Shown in pieces: positions 8,195 through 15,996 of a stretch of DNA of 64,000 nt (positions are counted from its first letter, which is position 1; each line of letters opens with the position of its first letter). The notes under the pieces are model-generated. The model had not been told where the DNA came from. It made no database searches and was given only the letters and a program-made list of their open reading frames with translations. The position numbers were made by a program, and so were the translations under genes. The stretch comes from Ruminococcoides sp052118065 (GTDB taxonomy: Bacteria > Bacillota > Clostridia > Oscillospirales > Acutalibacteraceae). Where the stretch lies: assembly GCA_052118065.1 (NCBI GenBank), contig JBQKHY010000003.1, positions 1 through 64,000 of the forward strand. The letters run 5' to 3'.

Positions 8195-9007
8195 ATGGCA
8201 GAAAGTCCTTTTGGTGAACATACCACTTGCAACCCTAAGGAATCTATTTGTATTGATGCCCAACGCATATATGACAGTTGTGGAGATAAGGATTGCTTGT
8301 CCGACTTAAGGGTATATTTTACCGAACAAAGCCAATCAGTAATTGACGGTGCAGTATCCGTCAGAATTAAGTCAGCAGATGTTATTACAGTGTATTCAAC
8401 ACTAGAGCAAGTACCATTCCATAGAGGCTTTTATTCTGTGGATATGACCTTCTTCTTTGATGTTGCTATTGAGGCGTTTATGTCACCGGGTAGCTGTCCT
8501 GTAACAGTAAACGGTCTTGCAATTCATAGTAAAAAGGTTATTCTTTATGGTAGTGAGGGAAGTGTAAAGACTTTCACAAGTGAATATAACTATGATGAGT
8601 GCGATTGTAAACAACTTCAACCGTCACAAAATCTACCAAAAGCTACTGTTCAGGTAGCAACACCAATTGCTCTTTCTGCAAAGGTTTGTGAGTGCAAATG
8701 TCCTTGTAATCCACCTTGCAGAATTCCTGAGTCAATTTGTCGCAGATTCGGTGGGGATTTCTTGCAGAATGGTTCAATGTCTGTGTATGCAACAATCGGT
8801 ATCTTTACAATAGTACAGATAGAACGAAATGTACAAATGCTCATACCGGCATATGACTTCTGTATTCCTGAGAAAGAGTGTGTTACAACCTCAGATAACC
8901 CTTGCGAAATGTTCAACAGACTCGAATTTCCTACAAATGAATTTTTCCCACCAACAGTTTGTGATATTGGTGATGAAAATAAAAAGCCTGATTGTGGTTG
9001 TAAATAA
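8195..9007 (+). CDS. Cys-rich conserved hypothetical protein, possible spore-coat protein
   Basis: 270 aa with about 25 cysteines, clustered near the N-terminus (CNPKESICIDAQRIYDSC), in the middle (CECKCPCNPPC) and at the end (CGCK). There is no signal peptide or membrane segment. It resembles an uncharacterised protein family of spore-forming Clostridia with the N-terminal pattern IYDSC.DKDCL.DLRVYF. The Cys richness, lack of export signal and sigma-K-like promoter suggest a mother-cell coat or crust protein; this is inference. The start is ATG 8195, eight bases after GGAGG; an earlier in-frame ATG at 8153 sits inside the leader hairpin. A strong terminator follows directly. Confidence 0.7.
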   Translation: MAESPFGEHTTCNPKESICIDAQRIYDSCGDKDCLSDLRVYFTEQSQSVIDGAVSVRIKSADVITVYSTLEQVPFHRGFYSVDMTFFFDVAIEAFMSPGSCPVTVNGLAIHSKKVILYGSEGSVKTFTSEYNYDECDCKQLQPSQNLPKATVQVATPIALSAKVCECKCPCNPPCRIPESICRRFGGDFLQNGSMSVYATIGIFTIVQIERNVQMLIPAYDFCIPEKECVTTSDNPCEMFNRLEFPTNEFFPPTVCDIGDENKKPDCGCK

Positions 9008-9011
9008 AAAT

Positions 9012-9040
9012 AACTGCCATCCTTATGGGTGGCAGTTTTC
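9012..9040 (+). terminator. intrinsic terminator
   Basis: CTGCCATCC / GGGTGGCAG stem with a TTAT loop and T4 tail, just after the Cys-rich gene. Confidence 0.85.
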
Positions 9041-9063
9041 TTGTATAAAAATTGAATTTACTT

Positions 9064-9092
9064 AAAGAAAAAGCCACTCATAAGAGTGGCTT
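9064..9092 (-). terminator. intrinsic terminator of the amtB-glnB unit
   Basis: On the minus strand AAGCCACTC / GAGTGGCTT with a TTAT loop, followed by TTTCTTT. Confidence 0.85.
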
Positions 9093-9110
9093 ATATAAAT
9101 TATGAATTAC

Positions 9111-9473
9111 TTAACATTCATTAGCACCCATTAGTGCAGCAACGCCTCTTTCACCTGTTCTGATTCTTAGAACATCAACTACTTCTGTAACAAAGCATTT
9201 ACCGTCACCAACAGTACCTGTCTTTAAACATTTTTCAACTGTTTTCAGTACTTCCTCATATGGAATTTCAGAAACAACAACAGTTACCTTGATTTTCTTA
9301 ATTAGATTAACATCTCTTTTAACACCTCTGTAATATGTATGACCTTTTTGCATACCACAACCGTTTACATCAGAAACTGTCATACCGTTAACACCAAGGT
9401 AGTTAAGCGCTTCCTTTAAATCATCAAAAAGTTCAGGACGAGTAATAATTTCAACCTTATAAATTTTATTCAT
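9111..9473 (-). CDS. glnB: PII-family nitrogen regulatory protein
   Basis: Trimeric signalling protein, 120 aa, that reports 2-oxoglutarate and ATP/ADP levels and typically plugs AmtB. The T-loop region QKGHTYYRGVKRDV keeps the tyrosine equivalent to Tyr51 but is about one residue shorter than in E. coli GlnB. TGTVGDGKCFV is the B-loop and VLRIRTGERG the C-loop. The start is ATG 9473 behind AAGAGG; an in-frame TTG two codons earlier lacks correct spacing. It is the last gene after amtB and a HAD phosphatase on this strand, so an AmtB partner role (GlnK-like) is likely. Confidence 0.9.
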   Translation of the reverse strand: MNKIYKVEIITRPELFDDLKEALNYLGVNGMTVSDVNGCGMQKGHTYYRGVKRDVNLIKKIKVTVVVSEIPYEEVLKTVEKCLKTGTVGDGKCFVTEVVDVLRIRTGERGVAALMGANEC

Positions 9474-9503
9474 TGTCAAAACCTCTTATTAAATAGTTTT
9501 TGT

Positions 9504-10058
9504 TTACCAATCTTTTAGTTCATTACCTTTTACAAGAAAGGCTTTCTTTGAAATTTCAGCAAGGGGAGAGTCACTGTAACTGTCACTGTAAAAGTCATCA
9601 ATTTTTCCGTTAGGAAACATTTCATAAAATCTTCTGACTTTTTCTTTACCATGACAGTTTATTCCTTCATACTTACCGGTTTTCTTATCAACCTTAGATG
9701 CCATAAGGTACTTAATTCCAAGTTCTTTACAAATAGGTTCTAAGAGAAATTCAGGGGAAGCTGAAATAATAACATCATCTTCTCTTTGTGTTTTGTAGTA
9801 CCAATCTTTAATATTGTTTTTGTGACTTGCCCAAAATTCAGGTAAGTCCTTTTCTATATTAATATAAGGTAAGAAACGATACATTTTTTCTTTAAAATCA
9901 GTTTTGTTACCTTTTTTAAGTACATAAAACTTTGTGAAAGCCTTAATCAAACCGGGAAAAGTTTTAATAATACCTTTATGTCTTTTTAAGCAAAATAAGT
10001 AGAAATCTTTTGTAGAGTCCCCATTATATATAGTTTTATCAAAATCGTAACAGTTCAT
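9504..10058 (-). CDS. HAD-family (IB-type) phosphatase
   Basis: 184 aa, cytosolic. The HAD nucleophile motif is at the very start: DFDKT (D5, D7), which suits a SerB-like phosphatase. Motif II is SASPEF and the metal-binding motif is YSDSYSDSPL near residue 157. Physiological substrate unknown; related IB proteins act on phosphoserine or other small phosphates. It sits between amtB and the PII gene, which is unusual for that pair. It has an internal promoter (10115-10087), and its ribosome-binding site and start codon lie in one arm of a 14-bp inverted repeat that would silence read-through from amtB. Confidence 0.8.
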   Translation of the reverse strand: MNCYDFDKTIYNGDSTKDFYLFCLKRHKGIIKTFPGLIKAFTKFYVLKKGNKTDFKEKMYRFLPYINIEKDLPEFWASHKNNIKDWYYKTQREDDVIISASPEFLLEPICKELGIKYLMASKVDKKTGKYEGINCHGKEKVRRFYEMFPNGKIDDFYSDSYSDSPLAEISKKAFLVKGNELKDW

Positions 10059-10133
10059 AAATACCTCTCAAATTGGATTTTATTTTATTATATATTTTTT
10101 TGTAGCAAAATTCAATAAGGAGGTATTTATGAA
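10054..10133 (-). promoter_or_regulatory. 14-bp inverted repeat masking the HAD gene start
   Basis: GAGGTATTTATGAA on the minus strand (10067-10054), holding ribosome-binding site and ATG, is the exact complement of the sequence at 10120-10133, with 52 bases between. RNA reading through from amtB would contain both arms and mask translation; RNA starting at the internal promoter would contain only one. Confidence 0.65.
10087..10115 (-). promoter_or_regulatory. internal promoter of the HAD gene
   Basis: On the minus strand TTGAAT (10115-10110), 17 bp, TATAAT (10092-10087). It lies within the loop of the 14-bp inverted repeat. Confidence 0.75.
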
Positions 10134-10146
10134 ATAATTATCTTAA

Positions 10147-11430
10147 TTAAATGTCAGCCGGATAAGCAACTTCACCATGTTGTGATTCGTCAAGACCAAG
10201 TCTTTCAACTGTATCAGAAACTCTAAGCTTCTTAACAAATAGCTTAACAATACCGGCACAAATTAGTGTACCAACTACTGCAATTACAATAGTAACTATA
10301 ATACTTTCTGCTTGTGCAAGGAATAGGTGATAGTCACCAAATACAAGACCATCCCACTTAGCACCTGATTCAACACCGGGAGCAAGTTCTTTAACACCGA
10401 AGATACCTGTTGCAAGACCACCCCAGATACCACCAATGCCGTGACAACCAAAAGCATCAAGTGCATCATCAATCTTTAGAACCTTTTTAATTAGGTGTAC
10501 ACCACCAACACAAATAGGGCTAACAAGTAAACCAATAATTATAGATGCCCAAATTGGTACAAATCCAGCTCCTGGAGTAATTGCAACTAGACCAACAACT
10601 AAACCTGTAGAACAACCAACAAGTGTTGGCTTTTTAGCAGTAATAATATCCATGATTAACCATGAGATTAAACCACAAGCTGATGAAATACCTGTTGTCA
10701 TAAATGCGTGAACTGCAGTACCGTTAGCAGCTAAAGCACTACCTGCATTAAATCCAAACCAACCGAACCATAGGAATGCAGCACCTAAAAGAACAAATGG
10801 AATGTTGTGTGGTTGATAACTGTTTTTGTGGTAATCTCTTCTTTTGCCAAGAATAATAGCAAGTACAAGACCAGTAACACCTGAACTGATATGTACAACA
10901 TTACCACCGGCAAAGTCAACAGAATCAAGGTATAGTCCTGTTCCAAACAAACCTGAACCACCTTCAACTTCTGCTCCCATAAATCCGCCACCCCAAACCA
11001 TATGGGCTAGAGGATAATAAACAAGTAAAGACCATAAACAGATGAATGGTACAAGAGCCTTAAACTTCATTCTACCAGCTACCGCACCGGTAATAAGTGC
11101 CGGTGTAATAATAGCAAACATCATTTGGAATGCACAGAACAGTAGGTCAGGAATTTCAAGACCTCTTGTGCTTTCACTAATACTAACACCACTAAGACCT
11201 AAGAAGTCAAAGTTACCGATGAAACCACCATTGTCACCACCAAATGATAGTGAATAACCAAATAATACCCACATCAGTACAGCAGTACCGGCAATGAACA
11301 TTGTAGCCATCATTGTGTTAATTACATTTTTCTTTCTTACTAGTCCTCCATAAAAGAATGCAAGTGCCGGTGTCATAATAAATACCAGTGCTGTGCAAAC
11401 CATCATAAAAGCTATACTACCCCTATCCAT
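10147..11430 (-). CDS. amtB: ammonium transporter AmtB
   Basis: Inner-membrane ammonium channel, 427 aa with eleven expected membrane helices. Recognisable blocks are MTPALAFFYGGLVRKKN, the pore-histidine region VVHISSGVTGLVLA, FGFNAGSALAANGTA and DALDAFGCHGIGGIWGG, with both conserved pore histidines. I start it at ATG 11430, behind AAAGGAG, which gives the standard MDRGSIAFMMVC N-terminus; longer frames run through the leader hairpin. It is followed by a HAD phosphatase and PII, so it is probably induced at low nitrogen. A terminator-like hairpin in the short leader suggests attenuation. Confidence 0.93.
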   Translation of the reverse strand: MDRGSIAFMMVCTALVFIMTPALAFFYGGLVRKKNVINTMMATMFIAGTAVLMWVLFGYSLSFGGDNGGFIGNFDFLGLSGVSISESTRGLEIPDLLFCAFQMMFAIITPALITGAVAGRMKFKALVPFICLWSLLVYYPLAHMVWGGGFMGAEVEGGSGLFGTGLYLDSVDFAGGNVVHISSGVTGLVLAIILGKRRDYHKNSYQPHNIPFVLLGAAFLWFGWFGFNAGSALAANGTAVHAFMTTGISSACGLISWLIMDIITAKKPTLVGCSTGLVVGLVAITPGAGFVPIWASIIIGLLVSPICVGGVHLIKKVLKIDDALDAFGCHGIGGIWGGLATGIFGVKELAPGVESGAKWDGLVFGDYHLFLAQAESIIVTIVIAVVGTLICAGIVKLFVKKLRVSDTVERLGLDESQHGEVAYPADI

Positions 11431-11462
11431 TTTTTGTTCTCCTTTCAATATGGAAATAGAAT

Positions 11463-11512
11463 AAAAAAAGACAAAGACGCAAACTACCTCCAGGTAGTTG
11501 ACCTCTTTGTCT
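11463..11512 (-). promoter_or_regulatory. attenuator-like terminator hairpin in the amtB leader
   Basis: On the minus strand, outer stem AGACAAAGA/UCUUUGUCU, a GGUC-by-UGCG internal loop, inner stem AACUACC/GGUAGUU with a UGGA loop, then U6. The predicted start (about 11512) coincides with the stem's first base, so nearly the whole 5' end is a terminator. It must be overcome for amtB to be expressed. Confidence 0.7.
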
Positions 11513-11518
11513 AAATTT

Positions 11519-11547
11519 AGTTTAGCATAATAAAATTTGCTTGTCAA
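11519..11547 (-). promoter_or_regulatory. promoter of amtB
   Basis: On the minus strand TTGACA (11547-11542), 17 bp, TAAACT (11524-11519), with TG one base before the -10. The stretch 11548-11728 is very AT-rich and shows nothing else recognisable. Confidence 0.8.
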
Positions 11548-11728
11548 TACTTTATTTCTTGCAAAATTATAAAATTATCATCAAAATAAGCTGAAATAAC
11601 TTGTAAAATTGCAATTAAAATAAAAATTCTTGCAATTATTTGTTATTTATAAACAAATAATTAATGCAAAATTATAAAAATCTATATGAACATAAATTAA
11701 CAATAAGTATATATTAAATAAAATAAAA

Positions 11729-11811
11729 GTTACTTTTTAGTAACAAACCACCATAATATCGTAACCTTTTGTAATGTAACTATTGTAAGATGTCAAAAGG
11801 TGTGATATAAT
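11729..11811 (+). promoter_or_regulatory. promoter of the DUF5685 operon with repeated GTAAC words
   Basis: TTGTAA at 11783-11788, 17 bp, TATAAT at 11806-11811 with the extended TGTGA. Upstream, GTTAC at 11729 and GTAAC at 11740, 11761 and 11776 are roughly helix-phased, and ACCTTTTG/CAAAAGGT (11764-11801) brackets the -35. This looks like a protein-binding region. Confidence 0.5.
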
Positions 11812-11844
11812 AAACTAGATAAATTATATGTTGAGGTGGACAGT

Positions 11845-12714
11845 ATGTTTGGTTATGTTACTATATATAAAGACGAACTGCTTGTCCGAGAGTTTAATGA
11901 GTATAAGTCTATTTATTGTGGACTGTGTAGAACACTTGGCAAGGAATATAGTAAATTGTCAAGATTTATACTATCCTATGATTGTACTTTTTATGCTTTG
12001 CTTTTGCTTTCACTTAACGGTGAATGTCCCGGTTACGAAAAGAAAATGTGTAGATGTAACCCACTAAAGAAATGTACTTATATAAAGAATGGTGAGGATG
12101 CACTTTCAAAAGCATCGGCACTTTCTGTTGTAAGTGTATACTTTAAGATAGTGGATAATATTTCCGACTCAAAGGGTATTAAGAAATTAGCATACAAATT
12201 TCTAAAACCTATTGCTAAGAAATGGGCTAATAAAGCAAAAGAAAAATATCCTTACATATATAATGCAGTTGAAACAATGTCTAAGGAACAATTTAAAGTT
12301 GAATCAATGGACAATGTTCAACTGGATATGTCAGCAGACCCTACTGCTAAAATGTTAAAGACCGTTTTGTCTTATGGAGAACAAGACAAATCAAGAAAAT
12401 TAATTTTAGAAACAATAGGATATAACTTAGGTAGATGGATTTACCTTATGGATGCTGCTGATGATTTAGAAGAAGACAGAGAGAAAAATAACTATAATCC
12501 ATTTTTATTAATGAATTATAACGGTGAACAAAATTTCAAAAACTACATTTCTCAAATTTTGAACCAGTCTTTAGCACAAGCATATAATGCCTTTGAACTA
12601 CTTGATATTACATTATATAAAGGTATTATTGACAATATTTTGCTAAAAGGACTAGCTCAAAAGCAGAGAGCAGTTTTATTTTCGGAGGAAAAGAATGGTA
12701 ACAAATCCGTATAA
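11845..12714 (+). CDS. DUF5685 family protein
   Basis: 289 aa, function unknown. The N-terminus MFGYVTIYKDEL, followed by YCGLCRTLG and a Cys-rich stretch (CPGYEKKMCRCNPLKKC), is typical of DUF5685 proteins of Clostridia; the cysteines could bind metal. The second half, with YNLGRWIYLMDAADDLEEDR, is helical and resembles an Asp-rich polyprenyl-synthase-like helix, though no activity can be claimed. The start is ATG 11845 behind GAGGTGG; a GTG at 11836 overlaps that site. It overlaps the J-domain gene, so the two are translationally coupled. Confidence 0.75.
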   Translation: MFGYVTIYKDELLVREFNEYKSIYCGLCRTLGKEYSKLSRFILSYDCTFYALLLLSLNGECPGYEKKMCRCNPLKKCTYIKNGEDALSKASALSVVSVYFKIVDNISDSKGIKKLAYKFLKPIAKKWANKAKEKYPYIYNAVETMSKEQFKVESMDNVQLDMSADPTAKMLKTVLSYGEQDKSRKLILETIGYNLGRWIYLMDAADDLEEDREKNNYNPFLLMNYNGEQNFKNYISQILNQSLAQAYNAFELLDITLYKGIIDNILLKGLAQKQRAVLFSEEKNGNKSV

Positions 12715-13309
12715 AATTTTGGATATTCCAGAATCAGCAACTGATGAAGAAGTAAAGTCAGCATATAGAAAACTTGCAAAAAAGTATCATCCTGATAAGT
12801 ATGTTGATTCACCTTTAAAAGATGTTGCAGATGAAAAAATGAAAGAAATAAACGAAGCTTATGATATGATTATGGATATGAGAAAGAATAAAAATTCTCA
12901 GAATCAATCATCATATGGTTCAAGTGCCGGTTATGGTGGTGCATCTGACCCAATCTTCCAGAGAGTTCGTCAGTTAATTATGGCAAACAGTCTTGATGAA
13001 GCTGAAAGAATGTTGGATTCAATGGCAGATTCTCAGAAAATTGCCGAGTGGTACTTCCTAAAAGGTATGATTGCATCCAAGAAAGGTTGGGGAGAACAAG
13101 CCTTTCAGTATATCCAAAGGGCAGTACAGATGAATCCAGGTAATCCTGAATATACAGCAGCTTATCAGAACATAATGCGTGCAAGACAGTATGGTGCAGG
13201 TGGTGCATATAATCAGCCTAACCAACAGTATGGTTGCAGTTGTTGTGATATGTGTGCAGGTATGATGTGTGCAGATATGTGTTGTAACTGTTGTGGTGGT
13301 GGATGCTAA
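12695..13309 (+). CDS. J-domain protein with TPR-like middle and Cys-rich tail
   Basis: 204 aa. An N-terminal J-domain (residues 3-68) with HPD in KKYHPDKYVD would stimulate DnaK-type chaperone ATPase. A Gly/Ser linker leads to a TPR-like helical region (about 90-155, WYFLKGMIASKKGWGEQAF). The C-terminus holds nine cysteines in about 24 residues (CSCCDMCAGMMC). It is not DnaJ itself, which is longer and has four CxxCxGxG repeats. ATG 12695 follows GGAGG inside the end of the DUF5685 gene; the next gene starts on its stop codon. Confidence 0.8.
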   Translation: MVTNPYKILDIPESATDEEVKSAYRKLAKKYHPDKYVDSPLKDVADEKMKEINEAYDMIMDMRKNKNSQNQSSYGSSAGYGGASDPIFQRVRQLIMANSLDEAERMLDSMADSQKIAEWYFLKGMIASKKGWGEQAFQYIQRAVQMNPGNPEYTAAYQNIMRARQYGAGGAYNQPNQQYGCSCCDMCAGMMCADMCCNCCGGGC

Positions 13310-13842
13310 TGAAACAAACCCAAGCCTTTAAAATTGCCATTGGTGGTGTAATATCTGCAGTATCCTTGGCGTTGATGATGTTTACCGGAATTTTTCCATT
13401 TGGTACATATGCCTTTCCGGTTCTATCAGGAATTTTTCTAATTTCAATTTTCCTGGAATTTGGTTTTGGCTGGTCAATGCTTGTTTATGCAGTAATATCC
13501 ATAATGTCAATTTTGTTTGTTTCCGATAAAGAGGCAGCACTGTTCTTTACTTTGTTTTTTGGTTATTATCCTGTAGTGAAAAGCTATATAGAAAGACTAA
13601 AAAGTAAAGTGGTTCAGTACATTATAAAATTTGCAATTTTCAATGCTGCATGTGTATCTGTTTATTTCTTAATGCTTTTTGTTTTTTCATTACCAAAGGA
13701 TGCCTTTGAAGTTTTCGGAGTTAACATTCCTTTAATTTTCCTATTAGCAGGTAATTTGATTTTTATACTTTATGACTTTGCAATAAAGGTAGCAGTTGCT
13801 CAGTACATAGATAAGTATAGAAAAATATTTTTTAAACAATGA
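13309..13842 (+). CDS. conserved multi-pass membrane protein
   Basis: 177 aa, with about five hydrophobic helices and almost no soluble part. The overall look (GGVISAVSLALMMFTGIFPF near the N-terminus) recalls small substrate-binding S components of ECF transporters or YybS-like proteins, but I cannot assign a family firmly. The start is ATG 13309, sharing bases with the stop of the J-domain gene (TAATG), so translation is coupled. It lies between the J-domain protein and a secreted lysozyme. Confidence 0.65.
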   Translation: MKQTQAFKIAIGGVISAVSLALMMFTGIFPFGTYAFPVLSGIFLISIFLEFGFGWSMLVYAVISIMSILFVSDKEAALFFTLFFGYYPVVKSYIERLKSKVVQYIIKFAIFNAACVSVYFLMLFVFSLPKDAFEVFGVNIPLIFLLAGNLIFILYDFAIKVAVAQYIDKYRKIFFKQ

Positions 13843-13855
13843 GTGGGTGATTTCA

Positions 13856-15982
13856 ATGGATAATTCGTTTTCAGCTAGAAAAGCTATTAGTGTTTTTCTG
13901 GCTATGATAATCGTAATTTCAACCTTTTTTGTTATGCCTATAACTTCTTCAGCTTATAGCAACAAGTATAAAGTTACTGCAAATGGTAATTTTAATATGA
14001 GAAAGTCAGCCAGTTCAAAAGGTGAAGTTGTTAAGACAATAAAAAAGGGACAAGCACTTTACATTCAAAAGAATAGTAGTGGTAGCTGGGTTTATTGTAA
14101 AGATAGCTCAGGAAAAGCAGGTTATGTTCCGGTAAAGCATATTAACAAAACTAAGGATTCATCCGTTTATATGACTTGTAAAACTACCGATAATGTAAAT
14201 CTAAGAAAAGGTGCCGGTACTTCCTACGGAGTAATTACTGTTGTTCCAAGTGGTACAACAATGAATATGTCAGATAACAGTAATTCTTCATGGTCAAAGG
14301 TAAGTTACAACGGTTCAACAGGTTACCTTTCTAAATCTTACATAAACATTTATTTCAAAACTTCAAAAACAACTCCTACACCACCATCAACAGGTGGTGC
14401 AACAAAAGGTCCTCTTACTTTAAAAAGTACATCTGCCTATGTTTATAAGGGTAGTTACTATGGTATTCAGTATAGCAATACTTCAAGTTCAAAAGTAAAA
14501 TGGACTTCAAGCAACTCTAAAGTTGCAACAGTTGATGATGAAGGTATTTTGTATGGTAAAGCTAATGGCTCAACAACAGTTAAAGCCAGTGTTGGTTCAA
14601 ATACTTTGTCTTGTAGTGTAAATGTTCGTACAAAGAATAATAGTGTTAATATTTCAAATAAAAAATATAATATCACTAAAGGTAAGTCAGTTTATTTAAC
14701 TTCTTCCTCATCAGGAGCAAGTTGGTCCAGCTCAGATAATTCAGTAGCTACTGTTACAAATTATGGTCTGGTAACAACTAAGAAAGCCGGTAAAGCAGTT
14801 GTTTATTGTAAAACTTCTTATGGTTGGGCAAGTTGTTTGCTTAATGTTAAGGGTGCAGAAGCTGTAAAGTTTACATATGCAAATCCTAATTCAGCACCAA
14901 AGAATAGCACAGTAACATTTGTTGCTATTACAGATAAAAGCAGAAGTGCAGTTAAATTTGATGTTACAATCGGTAGCAAAAAATATACTGTAAAAGCAAC
15001 AGAAAAATCTGAAAGTGGTAACAACTACATTTGGAAAGGTAAGAAAAAGTTAACTGAGTCCGGTAAGTACAAGGTAGTTGCCTACTCACAACACAACGGT
15101 ACTTGGTCAAAAAGTGTCGGTAGTTATGGTAAAGCATTTGTAACTAAGGTTACAAGTAATACAGAAACTTCTTGTGAAGAAAGACATGCAAGTAATAGCG
15201 TTATTAACTTTATTTCTAACTATGAAGGACTACTTTCAAATGCTATGTTTGATCCATTAACAAGTTTCCCTTGCTTAACTGTTGGTTACGGTAGAGTTAT
15301 TTATTCCGGTGATTCTTTCTATAACGGAATGACCAAGAGTGAAGCAATGGCTTACCTAGTTGATTCAGTAGAAACTGATGGTTATGTTACAAAGGTAAAT
15401 AATTTCCTGTTAGGTAATAAAATTAAGTTTAATCAAAGACAGTTTGATGCTTTAGTTACACTTGTGTATAACTGTGGTACAGGTATTTTATCCAACGATA
15501 GTGATATTATTAATATGTTTGTAAATCATTCATATCCAAGTTCAAGTTCTAACCCAACTAAGGTAAAAACAACTGCAAAAGTTTCTATGAAAAAGTCTGC
15601 ATCTGATAGTTCATCTAATGTAAAAACTATTTCAAAAGGTGCTACACTTAAACTTGCCAGTGCTTCAATATACAGTAAAAAATATTATAAGGTAATTGAC
15701 AGTAAAGGTGCAGTTGGTTATATTAACTACAAGCATCTAAATGTAACTTCTTACAACAAGAAAGGTACTCGTGACCTAAAGAATGTGTTTATCAAGGACT
15801 TTATCAGCAATATTTTCTGTTACCATCATGCCGGTGGCAGTTGCTATGCGGGTCTATTGTATAGAAGAATTGATGAATGTGAAATGTACTATTACGGTGA
15901 CTATACTCGTGATGGTGAAAAGAATAAAAACAACTTCTATTATCGTTGTGTATATCATAACCCAAGCTTTGGTTGTAGCTAA
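13856..15982 (+). CDS. secreted GH24 lysozyme with SH3b and Ig-like (Big_2) domains
   Basis: 708 aa, exported: signal peptide about residues 1-33 ending TSSAYS. Then come two bacterial SH3 domains (about 33-95, 100-165), a Pro/Thr linker, two Big_2-type Ig-like domains (about 180-330) and a further beta domain to about 430. The GH24 lysozyme domain starts near 445: Glu457 in NYEG, Asp466 and Thr475 in TVGYG match the T4-type catalytic triad. A third SH3 domain (about 565-633) interrupts it before the closing CYAGLLYRRIDECEMYY. It should cleave peptidoglycan outside the cell. The start is ATG 13856 after GGGTGA. Confidence 0.85.
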   Translation: MDNSFSARKAISVFLAMIIVISTFFVMPITSSAYSNKYKVTANGNFNMRKSASSKGEVVKTIKKGQALYIQKNSSGSWVYCKDSSGKAGYVPVKHINKTKDSSVYMTCKTTDNVNLRKGAGTSYGVITVVPSGTTMNMSDNSNSSWSKVSYNGSTGYLSKSYINIYFKTSKTTPTPPSTGGATKGPLTLKSTSAYVYKGSYYGIQYSNTSSSKVKWTSSNSKVATVDDEGILYGKANGSTTVKASVGSNTLSCSVNVRTKNNSVNISNKKYNITKGKSVYLTSSSSGASWSSSDNSVATVTNYGLVTTKKAGKAVVYCKTSYGWASCLLNVKGAEAVKFTYANPNSAPKNSTVTFVAITDKSRSAVKFDVTIGSKKYTVKATEKSESGNNYIWKGKKKLTESGKYKVVAYSQHNGTWSKSVGSYGKAFVTKVTSNTETSCEERHASNSVINFISNYEGLLSNAMFDPLTSFPCLTVGYGRVIYSGDSFYNGMTKSEAMAYLVDSVETDGYVTKVNNFLLGNKIKFNQRQFDALVTLVYNCGTGILSNDSDIINMFVNHSYPSSSSNPTKVKTTAKVSMKKSASDSSSNVKTISKGATLKLASASIYSKKYYKVIDSKGAVGYINYKHLNVTSYNKKGTRDLKNVFIKDFISNIFCYHHAGGSCYAGLLYRRIDECEMYYYGDYTRDGEKNKNNFYYRCVYHNPSFGCS

Positions 15983-15996
15983 AAGGAGAGAGAATA

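Noticed and set aside
10117..10137. Perfect GGAGG followed by ATG AAA TAA on the plus strand
   Set aside because: It is the inverted copy of the HAD gene's start region, so the mini-frame is a by-product of the 14-bp inverted repeat.
13856..15982. Prophage remnant because of the phage-type lysozyme
   Set aside because: No other phage genes are near; signal peptide and SH3/Big_2 domains indicate a cellular exported enzyme.
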